NCBI GenBank assembly: GCA_021845885.1
Contig: JAJZVB010000008.1
Location: 1-33,871, forward strand
From: Pseudomonadota bacterium
GTDB lineage: Bacteria; Pseudomonadota; Gammaproteobacteria; Burkholderiales; JABEVD01
Direction of reading: 5' to 3'
Length of the DNA stretch: 33,871 bases
In this document: positions 16,339 through 24,484 of the stretch, in pieces
How positions within the stretch are numbered: position 1 is the first letter of the stretch
Layout: each line of letters opens with the position of its first letter
Notes under the pieces: generated by a model
What the model saw: the letters and a program-made list of their open reading frames with translations, nothing else
Databases searched by the model: none
What the model was told of the DNA's origin: nothing
Position numbers and translations under genes: made by a program

Positions 16339-16651
16339 ACACTACCCTGGCGACCACGCCATGTTCGAAAACGACCGTGGCGAACTGATCCTGTCTGCCC
16401 GTGGCGGAATCGAACGTGAGGTTCTGGTACACCCAAAGGATGCCGAACTGCTCCGCATAATCGTTGACGAGATAGGGCTTGCCGAATTTATCCTGGATTG
16501 CGTTTTCAGGTTTTCCCATGACGGCCTTGCTGAATGCTTCCCGGGAAATTTTTTTCTGCACTTCCGTTTTCGGGGCGGGAGGAGGGCGATGGTCGCAGCC
16601 GGATAACGCCAGCATCGCGGCGAGCGCGGAAATGATGAGCTTGAGTTTCAT
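16331..16651 (-). CDS. Small lipoprotein, BamE/SmpA-like pattern
   Basis: This 106-residue protein starts at ATG 16651 with MKLKLIISAL and a lipobox LSGC, giving lipidated Cys19; an upstream ATG would spoil the signal peptide. The mature part has a Pro-rich linker, then a compact domain with VMGKPENAIQDKFGKP, LWVYQNL and FATVVFEHGVVARVVF. A helix plus LGxP-like turn, a W-x-Y strand and a final F-x-x-G-V strand are the pattern of BamE/SmpA-type folds, but similarity is weak and it is not BamE itself by sequence. Location would be an outer or inner membrane leaflet facing the periplasm; the residue after Cys is Asp, which in enterobacteria favours inner-membrane retention. Confidence 0.7.
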   Translation of the reverse strand: MKLKLIISALAAMLALSGCDHRPPPAPKTEVQKKISREAFSKAVMGKPENAIQDKFGKPYLVNDYAEQFGILWVYQNLTFDSATGRQDQFATVVFEHGVVARVVFK

Positions 16652-16750
16652 GATGCTTCCGTATCCCGTGAAATGCTTCATTATACGCGGATTATTCAAG
16701 GCAATCCCACGTAGCCTTTTTTCCCGGCGGAGGAATCCCGGCTAACTGAC

Positions 16751-17584
16751 TCAATCGGGGAATAGATTGAGCAATCCGTCGAGACCCGCGTAATTCAGCG
16801 AGTAGGCCGCCTTTTCCCTGACGACGGGTTTGGCATGATAGGCGATCCCGACCCCGGCTTCGGCCAGCATCCTGAGATCGTTCGCCCCGTCCCCGATCGC
16901 GATGACCGCCTCCTTTTCGAGATTCAGGCTTTCGCGTACCCTGTTCAGCCAGTCGGCCTTTCCCTTCGCGTCGACGATTTCACCGAGCACACGCCCGGTG
17001 AGTCTTCCTGCGGCGATTTCCAGGGTGTTGGACGCGGCGAAATCGAGCTTCAGCCGCTCCTTAAGCCTGTCCGTGAAGAAGGTGAAGCCGCCCGATACGA
17101 GCAAGGTTTTGATTTGCAGCGATTTCAGCTTCTCCAGCAGGATCTCCGCACCCGGGCTCAATTTCAGCCTTTCATCGTACACCCGCCCGAGCGCCGCTTC
17201 TTCGAGCCCGGCAAGCAGGGCGACGCGCCGCTTCAGGCTTTCAGAAAAGTCGATTTCGCCGCGCATTGCCGATTCGGTGATGGCGGCGACCTGGGGCTTG
17301 ATGCCCAGCATGTCGGCTATCTCGTCTATGCATTCTATGGTGATCAGGGTTGAATCCATGTCCATGACGATCAGGCCGAAATCCGAGAGCCTCGAAGATT
17401 CGGGCACATAGGCATGATCGAGGCGATTTTCCTCGCAAAGCGTTGCAATGTTCGCGTCGCATGAAGCTTTTTTCAGCCTGAAGGCATTTTCTGAAATGAC
17501 TTCGATTTCTTCGGGCCTGGCCAGCCTTTCTATTTTTTCCAGGATGTCCCGGGATATTGCCTTGCCCTGCAGGATCAGGTTCAT
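16751..17584 (-). CDS. serB: Phosphoserine phosphatase SerB
   Basis: This 277-residue HAD-family enzyme performs the last step of serine synthesis, hydrolysing phosphoserine. An N-terminal regulatory-like region (about 1-65) precedes the catalytic core. The core has the nucleophile motif VMDMDSTLIT (Asp75, Asp77), the substrate Glu in IECIDEIAD, the motif II segment LLVSGGFTFF, and the metal-binding GDGANDLRML. The true start is ATG 17584, which forms an ATGA overlap with the stop of the upstream phosphatase gene; the longer open frame upstream lies inside that gene. The operon mfd - CbbY-like - serB has both junctions of this kind. Confidence 0.95.
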   Translation of the reverse strand: MNLILQGKAISRDILEKIERLARPEEIEVISENAFRLKKASCDANIATLCEENRLDHAYVPESSRLSDFGLIVMDMDSTLITIECIDEIADMLGIKPQVAAITESAMRGEIDFSESLKRRVALLAGLEEAALGRVYDERLKLSPGAEILLEKLKSLQIKTLLVSGGFTFFTDRLKERLKLDFAASNTLEIAAGRLTGRVLGEIVDAKGKADWLNRVRESLNLEKEAVIAIGDGANDLRMLAEAGVGIAYHAKPVVREKAAYSLNYAGLDGLLNLFPD

Positions 17585-18330
17585 GCGTGCCATCTTTCGA
17601 AAAGATCGATATCGGCATGGGTCTTGCCGTGGGCTTCCCCCTTCAACACGCTGAAAGGGGAGCCGGGTTCGCCGAGATCGGAAAGGATGGCTGCCGCGCC
17701 TTCGAAATCCTGGTCTTTCGTGTAGTCCGTGACCGTGATCAAGGCCTTCACGCCGGCAGACCGGCTCGCCCTGAATCCGTTTTCCGAATCTTCGACGGCC
17801 ATACAGGATTCGGGATTCAATCCCAGCCTTTCCATCGCCCAGTGATAGATGTCCGGGGCGGGCTTCTTGGCGGGAACGATGTCCCCGGCCGCGATGACGT
17901 CGAACCATTTCTCGGAATCCGGGGAAAGGCTGCATTTCAGCAGCGTGGTGACGTTCTCCGGAGTGGTGGTCGTGACGATGGCGAGCTTGAGGTTGCGCGC
18001 CATGGCTTCTTTCAGGATTCTTTCAATTCCGGGGCGCATCGGGATCTTGCCGCTTTCGAGTATTTCGCCGTAGCGCCTGGTTTTTTCCCTGTGGATCTCG
18101 GACACCAGTTCGTCGAAATTCGAAGGCTTCTCCTTGTCGAACTGGTCGACGTAATGCCTGATGCGCTCCTTTCCGCCTGTCACGGCAAGGAGTCTGCCGT
18201 AAAGCTCGACATCCCAATGCCAGTCGAGGCCGAATGCCTCGAAGGTCTGGTTGAATGCGATCCTGTGCCCGTCGCGTTCGGTATCTGCGAGCGTACCGTC
18301 CACGTCGAAAAGAATGGCCTTTAATGTCAT
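17581..18330 (-). CDS. HAD-superfamily phosphatase, CbbY-like
   Basis: This 249-residue protein has the HAD motif I FDVDGTLADTE (Asp9, Asp11), motif II IVTTTTPEN, the motif III Lys in KKPAPDIYHWAMERLG, and motif IV VEDSENGF. A helical cap lies between residues 17 and 90. The overall sequence most resembles CbbY-type phosphatases, which remove xylulose-1,5-bisphosphate in Calvin-cycle organisms, but related enzymes act on other sugar phosphates. No RubisCO gene is in the window. Its ATG overlaps the mfd stop as ATGA, and its own TGA overlaps the serB ATG. Confidence 0.85.
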   Translation of the reverse strand: MTLKAILFDVDGTLADTERDGHRIAFNQTFEAFGLDWHWDVELYGRLLAVTGGKERIRHYVDQFDKEKPSNFDELVSEIHREKTRRYGEILESGKIPMRPGIERILKEAMARNLKLAIVTTTTPENVTTLLKCSLSPDSEKWFDVIAAGDIVPAKKPAPDIYHWAMERLGLNPESCMAVEDSENGFRASRSAGVKALITVTDYTKDQDFEGAAAILSDLGEPGSPFSVLKGEAHGKTHADIDLFERWHA

Positions 18331-21300
18331 GCTGTCTCCTGGTTCAACGATTTGAAAAATTTCTTGAGCGCAACGATGCGGCTTTCCACTTCCTGGAAAT
18401 GGCCTTCGATCTTCAGCCTATCCGGCCCGCTCAGCTTGATATTCCTGTCGCGCTGGACGAGACTGATGATCCTGCCCGGATCGATGGGGGGTTTGGGCAC
18501 GAACTGGATGCCGATGCCGTTTTCGGCTGCATCGATCTTGAGAATGCCCAGAATTTTTCCCTGTATCCTCAGCCTGTGGGAATCGATCAGTATCCTGGCA
18601 GGCAGGGGAGGCAGGCCGAAGCGGTCGACGAGCTCCGCGACCATTTCGTCGATTTCTTCAGGTCTTTCGCAGCTCGCCAGCCGCTTGTACAGCACGAGTC
18701 TTTCGTGAATGCTTTCGCAGTAATCCTGGGGAAGGAGCGCCGGGGTGTGCAGATTGATTTCCGTTGTGACGCCGAGGGGATTCGCCATGTCGGGTTCGAT
18801 GCCCTGCTGCAGCGATTTGACTGCCGAATCGAGCATCGCATTGTAGAGCGAAAATCCGATCTTCTGCATTTCCCCGCTTTGCGATTCGCCGAGCAGTTCC
18901 CCGGCCCCCCTGATCTCCAGGTCGTGCATGGCGAGGAAGAATCCGGCGCCGAGTTCGCCCATCTGCCTGATGGCGTCCAGCCGCTTCTTCGCCTGGGAAG
19001 AAAGCGCTTCGTCTTCCGGAGTCAAGAGATAGGCATAGGCCTGATGATGGGACCGGCCTATCCTTCCCCTCAATTGATGAAGCTGGGCGAGCCCGAAACG
19101 GTCGGCCCGGTTGATGAGTATGGTGTTCGCCGTAGGCACGTCTATCCCGGTTTCGATGATGGTGGTGCAGAGCAGGATGTTGAAGCGCTGGTGGTAGAAA
19201 TCCCTCATGATCCGCTCGAGCTCACGCTCGGGCATCTGGCCGTGGGCGACGTGGATGCGCGCCTCGGGGAGCAGCTTCTTCAGCTTCTCGTGCATCGACG
19301 CTATGGTTTCGATCTGGTTGTGCAGAAAATAGATCTGCCCCCCCCTTTTCAGTTCCCGGGTGCAGGCTTCCCTGATGATGCCTTCGCTGTAGCTGCAGAC
19401 GAAAGTCTTGATGGCGAGGCGTCTGGCAGGTGCCGTCGTGATCATGGAGAAATCCCGAAGGCCCTCCAAGGACATGGCGAGCGTTCTCGGTATGGGCGTG
19501 GCAGTGAGGGTCAGCACGTCGATTTCGGCCCTGAGGGACTTGATCTGCTCCTTCTGTCGCACGCCGAAGCGGTGTTCCTCGTCGATGATGACGAGCCCCA
19601 GGTTCCTGAATGCGACATCCTTCTGGAGCAGCTTGTGGGTGCCGATAATGATGTCTATTTTTCCTTCCCTGAGCCCCTTCAGGGTGTCAGCCTGTTCCTT
19701 CGCCGAGCGGAAGCGAGAAAGCTCCGCCACCTTGACCGGCCACTGCGCGAACCTTGCCGAGAAATTCTGATAATGCTGTTCGGCGAGCAGGGTCGTGGGC
19801 ACGAGCACGGCGACCTGCCTGCCGTCCGTGACGGAAACGAATGCGGCGCGCAATGCGACCTCGGTCTTGCCGAACCCGACATCGCCGCATATCAGCCTGT
19901 CCATGGGCTTGCCCGCTTGCATGTCATCGATCACCGCATTGATGGCGGCCATCTGGTCCGGCGTTTCGTCGAAGCCGAAGCCTTCGGCGAAGGCATCCAG
20001 GTCGTGCTGACTGATTCCGAAGGCATGCCCGCGCCTTATGGCGCGCTGGGCATAAAGATTGAGCAGTTCGGCCGCCGTGTCTCTGACCTGCTCGAGCGCA
20101 CGTCTCCTGGCCTTTTCCCAATGGCCGCTGCCGAGCTTGTAAAGCGGCGCATTTTCGGCGCCGCTGTAGCGGCTGATGAGGTGGAGCTGCGAAACGGGGA
20201 CATAAAGCTTGTCGTCGTCGGCATAGCTCAGCATCAGGAATTCGGTTTCCCCTTCCCCGAGATCGAGCGTGACCAGCCCGAGATAGCGCCCGACGCCATG
20301 CTGTTCGTGGACGACGGGATCCCCGGGGTTGATTTCCGAAAGATCGCGAAGCAGCGTGTCCGTGAGGGTTTTGCCCTTGCGCTCGCCCCTTGCCCTGGAA
20401 TGGGTGGCGTAGAGCTCGGTTTCGGTGACGACGGCCATTTTTCCCTCGTCGAGCCGGAAGCCGTTCAGGACGGGCCCGAAACCCAGCATGAAGCGGTCCT
20501 TTTTCGAGAGGAAATCGGAAAAGCTTTCAGAGGGATACGGATGGAGCCCGTATTCCCTGAAATAATCCATCATGATCTCTCGCCTGCCCAGGCTTTCGGC
20601 GAGCACCAGCACCCGGCCTTCAAAATTGTTGAGGAATGCCTCGAACCGGAAGAGCGGATTGTCAGCCCTTCTTTCAACCTGGACGGGCGGAATGGGAGAA
20701 CTGGTCATGGCGGATGCTTCCCGCCCTTCGGAGATCTCAATCCTGGAATAGGGTGAAATGGCGGAGAAGAAGGCCTCGAAGCTCAGGAATATTTCTTCGG
20801 GGGGCAATACGGGATGGAGCCTGTTTCCCCTGAAGAGCGCATATCTCGATTTCGTCTCCTTCCAGAAATCTTCCATTGCACCCCTGACGTCATGGTGCAG
20901 GCAGACCGTTGCATTTTCCGGCAGGTAATCGAAAATCGTCGCCGTCTTTTCGAAAAAGAGCGGAAGATAATACTCGATGCCGGAAGGGGCGAGACCGTTG
21001 CTGACATCCTTGTAGAGCCTGGTTTTGGATGGGTCTCCCTCGAATTTTTCCCTGAAGTTGCGGCGGAACCGGCTCATGCCCGCATCGTCCATGGGAAACT
21101 CGCGGGCCGGAAGCAGCCTGATTTCCTTTACCGGATAGATGCTGCGCTGGGTGTCGACGTCGAAGGTTCTGATGTTGTCGATCTCGTTGTCGAAAAGATC
21201 GATACGGTAGGGAAGGGGGCTGCCCATCGGGAAAAGGTCGATGACCCCTCCCCTGAAGCTGTATTCGCCCGGGCTCACGACCTGACTCACGTTGGAATAG

Positions 21301-21710
21301 CCCGCGACATTCAGCTGATGCCTCAGTTGATTGGGGTCGATGGCCTTCTTCTGCTCGAGCATGAAGGTGTAGGCTGCGAGGAATTCGACGGGAGGAAGCC
21401 GGTAAAGCGCGGTGCTTGTCGGCACGATGACGACATCGAGGCTGAGCTTCATGATCCTGTAAAGGGTGGAAAGCCGCTCCGAAATCAGGTCCTGGTGAGG
21501 GGAGAAGCTGTCGTAGGGCAGGGTTTCCCAGTCGGGAAAGAGGCCCACCTCGAGCGTCGGGTCGAAAAATTTGATTTCATCCTGAAGGCGCCGGGCATCC
21601 AGCGCCTTTTCCGTGATGACGACAAACGGTTTTGACCCTGCTGCGATTCTCGAAAAAAGGAGCGAGTCGCATGAGCCGCTCGGGGCGGAATATTTCAATG
21701 CTGATGCCAT
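18327..21710 (-). CDS. mfd: Transcription-repair coupling factor Mfd
   Basis: Mfd removes RNA polymerase stalled at DNA lesions and recruits the UvrAB repair machinery. From ATG 21710 the protein has 1127 residues, close to E. coli Mfd (1148). The frame is open for 40 more codons, but those encode promoter-like sequence. The N-terminal UvrB-homology region (FPDWETLPYDSFSPH) and the RNA polymerase interaction region (GDPVVHEQHGVGRYLGL) are present. Superfamily 2 translocase motifs follow: Walker A GDVGFGKTE near 606, DEEH near 708, LTATPIPRTLAMS, and TTIIETGIDVPTANT with QLRGRIGRS. The C-terminal autoinhibitory domain is complete. It heads a coupled operon with the phosphatase and serB. Confidence 0.97.
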   Translation of the reverse strand: MASALKYSAPSGSCDSLLFSRIAAGSKPFVVITEKALDARRLQDEIKFFDPTLEVGLFPDWETLPYDSFSPHQDLISERLSTLYRIMKLSLDVVIVPTSTALYRLPPVEFLAAYTFMLEQKKAIDPNQLRHQLNVAGYSNVSQVVSPGEYSFRGGVIDLFPMGSPLPYRIDLFDNEIDNIRTFDVDTQRSIYPVKEIRLLPAREFPMDDAGMSRFRRNFREKFEGDPSKTRLYKDVSNGLAPSGIEYYLPLFFEKTATIFDYLPENATVCLHHDVRGAMEDFWKETKSRYALFRGNRLHPVLPPEEIFLSFEAFFSAISPYSRIEISEGREASAMTSSPIPPVQVERRADNPLFRFEAFLNNFEGRVLVLAESLGRREIMMDYFREYGLHPYPSESFSDFLSKKDRFMLGFGPVLNGFRLDEGKMAVVTETELYATHSRARGERKGKTLTDTLLRDLSEINPGDPVVHEQHGVGRYLGLVTLDLGEGETEFLMLSYADDDKLYVPVSQLHLISRYSGAENAPLYKLGSGHWEKARRRALEQVRDTAAELLNLYAQRAIRRGHAFGISQHDLDAFAEGFGFDETPDQMAAINAVIDDMQAGKPMDRLICGDVGFGKTEVALRAAFVSVTDGRQVAVLVPTTLLAEQHYQNFSARFAQWPVKVAELSRFRSAKEQADTLKGLREGKIDIIIGTHKLLQKDVAFRNLGLVIIDEEHRFGVRQKEQIKSLRAEIDVLTLTATPIPRTLAMSLEGLRDFSMITTAPARRLAIKTFVCSYSEGIIREACTRELKRGGQIYFLHNQIETIASMHEKLKKLLPEARIHVAHGQMPERELERIMRDFYHQRFNILLCTTIIETGIDVPTANTILINRADRFGLAQLHQLRGRIGRSHHQAYAYLLTPEDEALSSQAKKRLDAIRQMGELGAGFFLAMHDLEIRGAGELLGESQSGEMQKIGFSLYNAMLDSAVKSLQQGIEPDMANPLGVTTEINLHTPALLPQDYCESIHERLVLYKRLASCERPEEIDEMVAELVDRFGLPPLPARILIDSHRLRIQGKILGILKIDAAENGIGIQFVPKPPIDPGRIISLVQRDRNIKLSGPDRLKIEGHFQEVESRIVALKKFFKSLNQETA

Positions 21711-21792
21711 GTCCGGATTGCGGATCGTCCTGCTGTCAATCCGCGCATAAATTGGTTTATTATAAAATATTTCGGCGTTCTTTAGGTTGGGT
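21711..21792. promoter_or_regulatory. AT-rich divergent promoter region between mfd and a small membrane gene
   Basis: The 82-base gap contains an AT-rich core at 21756-21772. Read on the minus strand it gives a perfect TATAAT (21759-21764). On the plus strand it gives TATTAT (21758-21763), with TGTCAA (21734-21739) 18 bases upstream. No good -35 matches the minus-strand hexamer. Confidence 0.3.
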
Positions 21793-22275
21793 ATGGATAT
21801 TAGCGTAATAGTAACCTTTCTCGGCATCACTGTTGCGATCGCAACCCTTGTTTACATGATCGGATCGAAATTGCTCAAGAGGCCTGGAAAAAACAAGGAC
21901 TTGAAGAAAGTGGCGGATGTCACCACGGTCTATTTCAGGGAAAGCGATGTCGACGCGAAAGTGGATTGCGTTTTCGTTGAAGGCCGCGGCGTGGTGGTGC
22001 TGATCGAAGTGGATCCGCAAATCAGGTTCAGGAGTTCCTATATCATCGAGCAGACCCTCAAGGAGCAGATTCAGCGCCTCACCGGAAAACAGCTTGCCGG
22101 GGTGTTCTGGAGATTCCCCATGGTCGACAAGATTGCCGATGCCGCCCATGCCGGGCCTGCCTATGCCGCCTCCAAAGCCAAGGTTGAAGACCTGCATTAC
22201 GACGTCGGCGAGGTTTCATGGGAGGAATACGAACGCGCGATGAAGGAAGAAAAAATCAGGCAAGGTGAAGCTTGA
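21793..22275 (+). CDS. Uncharacterised membrane-anchored protein
   Basis: This 160-residue protein has one N-terminal membrane helix (about 4-24, VIVTFLGITVAIATLVYMIG), then a basic stretch (KLLKRPGKNKDLKK) that would place the C-terminal domain in the cytoplasm. The soluble part alternates strands and helices (TTVYFRESD, DCVFVEGRGVVVLIEVD, IIEQTLKEQIQRLTGK) and ends in a charged tail. I do not recognise a family and no catalytic motif is visible. The ATG at 21793 is preferred over TTG 21787. It is divergent from mfd, and its last 20 bases overlap the convergent hydrolase gene. Confidence 0.65.
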   Translation: MDISVIVTFLGITVAIATLVYMIGSKLLKRPGKNKDLKKVADVTTVYFRESDVDAKVDCVFVEGRGVVVLIEVDPQIRFRSSYIIEQTLKEQIQRLTGKQLAGVFWRFPMVDKIADAAHAGPAYAASKAKVEDLHYDVGEVSWEEYERAMKEEKIRQGEA

Positions 22276-22891
22276 ACCATTGCCTCGCCTCGAAGGCCAC
22301 CTTTTCCAGCGCTCCCGTTTCCTCGAAGAGATGCGTGGCGCCGGGGATGATCTTCATTTCCCTCCTGCAGCCAAGATGAAGATATGCGGATTTGTTGAGC
22401 TCGATGACGACGTCGTCCAGTCCCCCGACGATGAAAAGCGTGGGGCAGAGCACTTTTGCAAGCTCCTGGGGGCTCGCGAGATCCGGGCGTCCGCCCCGGC
22501 TGACCACCGCTGAAATCTTTTTTCCCAGCGCGGAAGCCGCCTTGAGCGCAGAAGCTGCACCCGTGCTGGCGCCGAAATAGCCGATTTTCAGATGCTTCGT
22601 ATCCTCCCTTTCCTGCAGCCAGGCTGTCGCATCGATCAGCCTTTTCGTGAGGAGCGCAATGTCGAAGCGCATGTCGTAATCCCTATCCTCCTCGCGAGTC
22701 AACAGATCGAGCAGCAATGTGCCGATTCCCGCTTCGTTCAGTATCCCCGCAACATAGTTGTTCCTGGGGCTGAAGCGGCTGCTTCCGCTGCCGTGGGCAA
22801 ATGCCACGATTCCCAAGGCCTCTTCGGGCAGGACGAGCAGGCCTTCCAGGTCCGCTTCCCCTGTCCTGATGACGACTTCGCTTTTGACCAT
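22256..22891 (-). CDS. Dienelactone hydrolase-like alpha/beta hydrolase
   Basis: This 211-residue protein has an alpha/beta-hydrolase layout. The oxyanion segment is AFAHGSGSS, the nucleophile elbow is GYFGASTGAAS (Ser109), the acid is in IVGGLDDVV (Asp159 or 160), and the His is in GATHLFEE (His187). It resembles the dienelactone-hydrolase family members often found with phosphoribosyltransferases. The substrate is unknown. Start ATG 22891 has GGAG upstream and lies one base after the stop of the radical SAM gene, so it belongs to the AmmeMemoRadiSam operon. Confidence 0.82.
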   Translation of the reverse strand: MVKSEVVIRTGEADLEGLLVLPEEALGIVAFAHGSGSSRFSPRNNYVAGILNEAGIGTLLLDLLTREEDRDYDMRFDIALLTKRLIDATAWLQEREDTKHLKIGYFGASTGAASALKAASALGKKISAVVSRGGRPDLASPQELAKVLCPTLFIVGGLDDVVIELNKSAYLHLGCRREMKIIPGATHLFEETGALEKVAFEARQWFKLHLA

Positions 22892-22892
22892 G

Positions 22893-23951
22893 TCATGCTC
22901 CGATCCTGACGGGAATGCGCTTTCTTCCGAAATTCCCGGGTTCATCCCCAAATCTTCCGGCTATGCCCGCTCCGCAATCCGGGCAATGGCCATTGGAAAC
23001 CCTGTATTCGAGCACTTCGTGCCAGTCCCTGACGACGAGGCTCGAATCGCATTGCGGGCAGTTCGTCGTCCCGCCCGCGGCGTCATGCACGTTTCCAGTG
23101 TAGACGTATTTGAGCCCGGCTGCCTGCGCAATCTTCCTTGCATTCCGGAGGGTTGGTGCGGGCGTGCCCGGAATGCCTTTCAGCTTGTAATCGGGATGGA
23201 AAGCGGTGAAGTGGATGGGGATATGGTCGCCGAGATTGTCCAGGATCCATGCCGACATGGAGGCAATTTCCTTATCCGAATCGTTCATTCCAGGAATCAG
23301 CAGCGTGGTGATCTCGAACCAGACATTTGTTTCATGCCCGAGGTAGACGAGGGTGTCGAGAATGGGCTGCAGCCTTGCCCCGGTGAGCTTGAAATAGAAT
23401 TCGTCCGTGAAGGCCTTGAGGTCGACATTGGCTGCATCCATTACGGAATAGAAATCCCTTCTCGCCGCATCATGCATGTAGCCCGCCGTCACTGCGACCG
23501 TTTTGACGCCTTGTCGATGGCAGGCTTCCGCCACGTCCATCGCATATTCCGCGAAGATCACGGGGTCATTGTAGGTGAATGCGACGCTCTCGCACCCGTG
23601 ATTTTTCGCCGCATCGGCGATCGCTTCGGGGGAAGCGCTGTGCATCAGTCTGTCCATGTCGGCCGACTTGCTGATGTCCCAGTTCTGGCAGAACTTGCAG
23701 GCCAGATTGCATCCCGCCGTGCCGAATGAAAGCACGCTTGAGCCCGGAAGAAAATGGTTGAGCGGCTTTTTCTCGATGGGATCGATGCAGAATCCCGACG
23801 AGCGTCCGTACGTGGTAAGCACCATCCTGTCTTCCAGCCTCTGCCTGACGAAGCAGGCGCCGCGCTGGCCCTCTCGCAATTTGCAGTCGCGGGGGCAAAG
23901 GTCGCACTGGATGCGTCCGTCTTCGATGAAATGCCAATATCGCGCGCTCAT
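22893..23951 (-). CDS. amrS: AmmeMemoRadiSam system radical SAM enzyme
   Basis: This 352-residue protein carries the radical SAM cluster motif CNLACKFC (Cys81, Cys85, Cys88), which binds a 4Fe-4S cluster and S-adenosylmethionine. An N-terminal Cys cluster (Cys16, 19, 23, 33 in CDLCPRDCKLREGQRGAC) and a C-terminal pair of CxxC motifs (CPQC and CPDC) may bind metal or further iron-sulphur centres. It matches the family always found with Memo and AMMECR1, and resembles pyruvate formate-lyase activating enzymes. The reaction is, to my knowledge, not settled. Start ATG 23951 forms ATGA with the AMMECR1 stop; the long upstream open frame is only antiphase sequence of that gene. Confidence 0.93.
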   Translation of the reverse strand: MSARYWHFIEDGRIQCDLCPRDCKLREGQRGACFVRQRLEDRMVLTTYGRSSGFCIDPIEKKPLNHFLPGSSVLSFGTAGCNLACKFCQNWDISKSADMDRLMHSASPEAIADAAKNHGCESVAFTYNDPVIFAEYAMDVAEACHRQGVKTVAVTAGYMHDAARRDFYSVMDAANVDLKAFTDEFYFKLTGARLQPILDTLVYLGHETNVWFEITTLLIPGMNDSDKEIASMSAWILDNLGDHIPIHFTAFHPDYKLKGIPGTPAPTLRNARKIAQAAGLKYVYTGNVHDAAGGTTNCPQCDSSLVVRDWHEVLEYRVSNGHCPDCGAGIAGRFGDEPGNFGRKRIPVRIGA

Positions 23952-24484
23952 GATTCCAGCCATTTCGATACGGTATAGCGGGAAAGCCTGATTTTTTCGG
24001 ACCAGAAGCGCCTGGGCAATCCCGCCTTCAGCTTCAGTTCCCCGAGAAAGGCTTCGGGTTCCGGCAGGCTTTCCCATACCTGGGGAAGAAAAGTGCTTCT
24101 TTTCGAATCGCATTCCAGAATGACGCCGTCCATTCCCGGACGCAGGGCCAGGATCGCTTCTTTTTCGTTCGAAAAGACAATGGGCTCGGAATCGGAAAGA
24201 AGCGAAACCGCTATTTTGATCGATGCGCATTCGGCCTCGATCAAGGGCGGGAACCTGGGGTCGCGGAAAGCCGCCATCAGCGCATTTTGCTTGATGTCGA
24301 TAGGGATGGGGCGGCGGGCTTCCAGCGACCCGATGCAGCCGCGCAACAGGCCTTGCTTCGTCAACGTGACGAAAGTCGCGCCGTCGGCAAGAAATTCGTC
24401 GGGGCATTCGGGTTCGGGATAATCGAGTCCGAAGCAGCTCGATATCGAGGCCCTTGCTATTTTGGGAAGAATTTCGCCTTTCAA
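23948..24484 (-). CDS. amrA: AMMECR1 domain protein of the AmmeMemoRadiSam system
   Basis: This 178-residue protein has the AMMECR1 hallmarks: FVTLTKQGLLRGCIGSLEAR, matching the LRGCIG signature, then AAFRDPRFPPL and IKIAVSLLS. Human AMMECR1 is linked to a developmental disorder; the bacterial function is unknown, though the invariant LRGCIG loop looks like a ligand or catalytic site. The start is TTG 24484, overlapping the memo TGA as TTGA. It is the middle gene of three coupled genes. Confidence 0.93.
   Translation of the reverse strand: MKGEILPKIARASISSCFGLDYPEPECPDEFLADGATFVTLTKQGLLRGCIGSLEARRPIPIDIKQNALMAAFRDPRFPPLIEAECASIKIAVSLLSDSEPIVFSNEKEAILALRPGMDGVILECDSKRSTFLPQVWESLPEPEAFLGELKLKAGLPRRFWSEKIRLSRYTVSKWLES

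Noticed and set aside
17585-17935. N-terminal extension of the SerB frame by 117 codons
   Set aside because: It overlaps the CbbY-like gene out of frame, is Arg/His-rich and unlike SerB; the ATGA overlap fixes the start at 17584.
18255-20756. 833-codon open frame on the plus strand
   Set aside because: It is antisense to mfd, whose helicase motifs are intact; the antisense translation shows no family features and has no ribosome-binding site.
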